Below are positions 63,401 to 64,000 of a stretch of 64,000 bases of DNA, in pieces. The stretch comes from CAIKMD01 sp036501365. GTDB lineage: Bacteria; Pseudomonadota; Alphaproteobacteria; ATCC43930; CGMCC-115725. A program made the translations under genes and the position numbers. The notes below the pieces were generated by a model. The model worked only from the letters and a program-made list of their open reading frames with translations. It searched no databases and was not told the DNA's origin. Each line of letters begins with the position of its first letter. Position 1 is the stretch's first letter. Where the stretch lies: assembly GCA_036501365.1 (NCBI GenBank), contig DASYAL010000060.1, positions 186,001 through 250,000 of the forward strand. The letters are read 5' to 3'.

Positions 63401-64000
63401 AGCGCGCCGAGCTCCAAATCATCGAGAGCCATGAGAATCTGATGCGCGCCCAGCGCATCGCCAACATGGGCAGCTTCGACCACGACCTCGTCACCGGCCG
63501 GGTCGAATGGTCGGATCAGATGTACCGGATCAACGGCCTCGATCCGGAGAAGATCCCGCCTTCATCGGACGTTGTTCTCGACCTTGTCCACCCGGAGGAC
63601 CGCGAGGGCTTCGCCGCCGCGCGGGTGCGCTCCCGGCGGGCGAATTTCGACGCGTTCGAATTCCGCATCATCCGGCCCGACGGCGAAGAGCGCTTCGTGC
63701 GCCGCGAAAGCGACGTCCACTTCGGCGAGGACGGCCGGCCGCTCCGCGTCTTCGGCACGCTGCAAGACATCACCGAGCGCAAGCGCGCCGAGCTCGAGAT
63801 CATCCAGAGCCGCGAGAGCATGGCCCATGCCCAGCGCATCGCCAATATGGGTAGCTTCGACCACGAGCTGACCGCGGACCGGACCACCTGGTCGGATCAG
63901 ATGTTCACCATCCTCGGCGTCGACACGGACAGCGTGCCCCCGGGCTGGGCAACCACCTTGCAATTCGTCCATCCCGAGGACCGCGACGGGTTCGTCGCGA
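60478..64000 (+). CDS. multi-PAS membrane sensor protein, C-terminus cut by window edge
   Basis: Open from ATG 60478 to the window end (1174 codons, no stop). N-terminal membrane helix (about 30-50), extracytoplasmic sensor domain (about 51-308), second membrane helix (about 310-330), then a PAS domain (about 350-465; ALPDAVAIINDRLAIEFANP) and six consecutive PAS/PAC units that begin at residues 477, 604, 732, 859, 987 and 1114. Each starts ARAQ-x-x-A-x-GSF and ends in a QDITER-type PAC motif. The missing C-terminus probably holds a kinase or GGDEF/EAL output. It begins 6 bases after the EAL-like gene. Confidence 0.85.
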   Translation, partial: MNSPAAPPGSQPVSARPRRAAAPTLRPGQVILAIGALLMVTVPLVCGYFVSSLYRSEVAAIHSRLEIPAHALAHSTGAITHNADAALRNIQAALRDTGDGQLAAAAARQIEHYHDGVSVAISRVAIYDVAGEPLARGPGEPPGKGSVPDYDFFRRQAAATGDAMLVSDLVPDPVDGAPMIILSRRIVDRAGKLRGVAAVYIGAASIESLFDALQMPVGSTITAFNRDGRMLMRTPTIHLGDPETKFDFARGPVFPAFRDGPSTGSFAKFKTYSGVDRFVAGVGGHDAPIIVAAGWDVSKALAPWRRTSEAIIGGTAAVLALVLAMLIHLRGQIRRNDALLAQVSEAEQRQRDLITALPDAVAIINDRLAIEFANPAAERLYGYGAGEMSGIVITDVMASPAKDADRESARLYLQRDGQSASTRVLQRSAKRKDGSEFPVEISTCRYDAAEGSKLISVIRDVTMRQTNDLALHRGRKNLARAQKMAALGSFERDLQTGFFECSDEFLHIWGLPPGTEASLAMLVERVHPQDRESFVATRVAVLSGKAMPKSEFRIIRPDGEERILYHEYSADFGPDGRPMRSFGIVQDITERKLAEIVLRSSQENLARAQRIAAIGSFDRDLITGRTEWSEEFVRIWGITAMPEGDTADFLLARVHPDDHERFKEGHAAAINDQPLLAPDFRIVRPDGTIRILHRDYGVIHDGNGRAVRLFGTVQDVTERREIENELRRSREDLARAQEVASIGSFSRDIATGKTEWSDEFLRIWGIEGAMRPVAESLAQMVHPADRKAFLQGRDAALHQKSGMSLDFRVMRPDGEERILHREYGVVFDDAGKATRMFGTVQDITERRRAEIELRRSRENMARAQQLACIGSFERDLVTGTIEWSEEMFRILGLDPAAPRPGEAYLNNLVHPDDFERFENARRDELAGTTIGPIEYRVIRVDGVERIMRRESAVTFDADKRPIRLFGTLQDITERKRAELQIIESHENLMRAQRIANMGSFDHDLVTGRVEWSDQMYRINGLDPEKIPPSSDVVLDLVHPEDREGFAAARVRSRRANFDAFEFRIIRPDGEERFVRRESDVHFGEDGRPLRVFGTLQDITERKRAELEIIQSRESMAHAQRIANMGSFDHELTADRTTWSDQMFTILGVDTDSVPPGWATTLQFVHPEDRDGFVA
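61906..64000 (+). repeat. tandem PAS/PAC repeat, six units of 127-128 codons
   Basis: Units start at 61906, 62287, 62671, 63052, 63436 and 63817; spacing alternates 381, 384, 381, 384, 381 bases. Adjacent units share long nucleotide blocks, most clearly those at 63436 and 63817 (both run through a CCCAGCGCATCGCCAA core into GGGCAGCTTC or GGGTAGCTTC). The last unit is cut by the window end, so the array may continue. Confidence 0.85.

Noticed and set aside
62008..63483. A 491-codon minus-strand frame opposite the PAS array with internal repeats
   Set aside because: Its repeats are only the complement of the PAS units; the plus-strand frame encodes real PAS domains.
61906..64000. Regular repeat spacing that could suggest a repeat-spacer array
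   Set aside because: The period is about 380 bases, the units are protein-coding and diverged, so it is domain duplication, not CRISPR.

Overview
This window looks like chromosome of a high-GC alphaproteobacterium, probably free-living (soil or freshwater). The inference rests on several arrangements known from that class: the hemC-hemD-(mitofilin-like)-hemY run divergent from tsaD-gpsA; the ChvI-ChvG two-component pair followed by a short HPr kinase, RapZ, a mannose-type EIIA, HPr and enzyme I; a DivL-type tyrosine pseudo-histidine kinase near tsaE-amgK-murU-addB-addA-trxA; and Cpa/Tad pilus genes. The order (Rhodospirillales-like or Hyphomicrobiales-like) cannot be settled from the sequence alone.

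Layout. 1-3675 (minus): Tad/Flp pilus genes (secretin CpaC cut by the window edge, CpaB, a TadD-like TPR protein). 3793-4213: two tiny membrane proteins. 4302-5407: GDP-mannose dehydratase-like enzyme and tRNA-Thr(CGT). 5506-9606 (minus): haem synthesis block. 9683-11742: tsaD, gpsA. 11778-14493: an amidase and homogentisate dioxygenase. 14494-17201: visibly lower-GC accessory stretch with a small membrane protein, a HEPN-like protein, a DUF2971-like protein and a REP-like palindromic element. 17202-27629: dispersed catabolic enzymes (BKACE, UbiD-type decarboxylase, MetE-like methyltransferase, NHL protein, LLM flavoprotein, PNPOx-like protein, ACMSD-like amidohydrolase) with rhlE and an UDG-like unknown among them. 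27711-31966: small envelope proteins, tRNA-Arg(CCG), a second MetE-like protein and a methyltransferase. 31989-34033 (minus): ABC ATPase plus lipoprotein hydrolase. 34090-37117: zinc-finger protein and DNA polymerase I. 37151-46472: GTP-type PEP carboxykinase, HugZ-like protein, ChvI/ChvG and the regulatory PTS. 46551-59001: DivL, ferredoxin/flavodoxin-NADP reductase, TsaE, AmgK, MurU, AddB, AddA, thioredoxin. 59151-64000: a single-domain response regulator, a degenerate EAL-like protein and a very long multi-PAS sensor cut by the right edge.

How the genes work together. The ChvIG/HprK/EIIA/HPr/EI block is a regulatory phosphorelay with no sugar permease and lies beside PEP carboxykinase, which makes the PEP that feeds enzyme I. 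AmgK and MurU recycle peptidoglycan sugars to UDP-MurNAc. TsaD and TsaE, both present, belong to the same tRNA t6A pathway. AddA and AddB form the double-strand-break resection enzyme.

The most notable observations are a DNA polymerase I whose proofreading site has lost two metal-binding aspartates, the DivL Tyr545 phospho-site substitution, a tandem array of about 127-codon PAS units, and the low-GC insert carrying a HEPN-like/DUF2971-like gene pair. I saw no insertion sequence, prophage, CRISPR array or rRNA gene.
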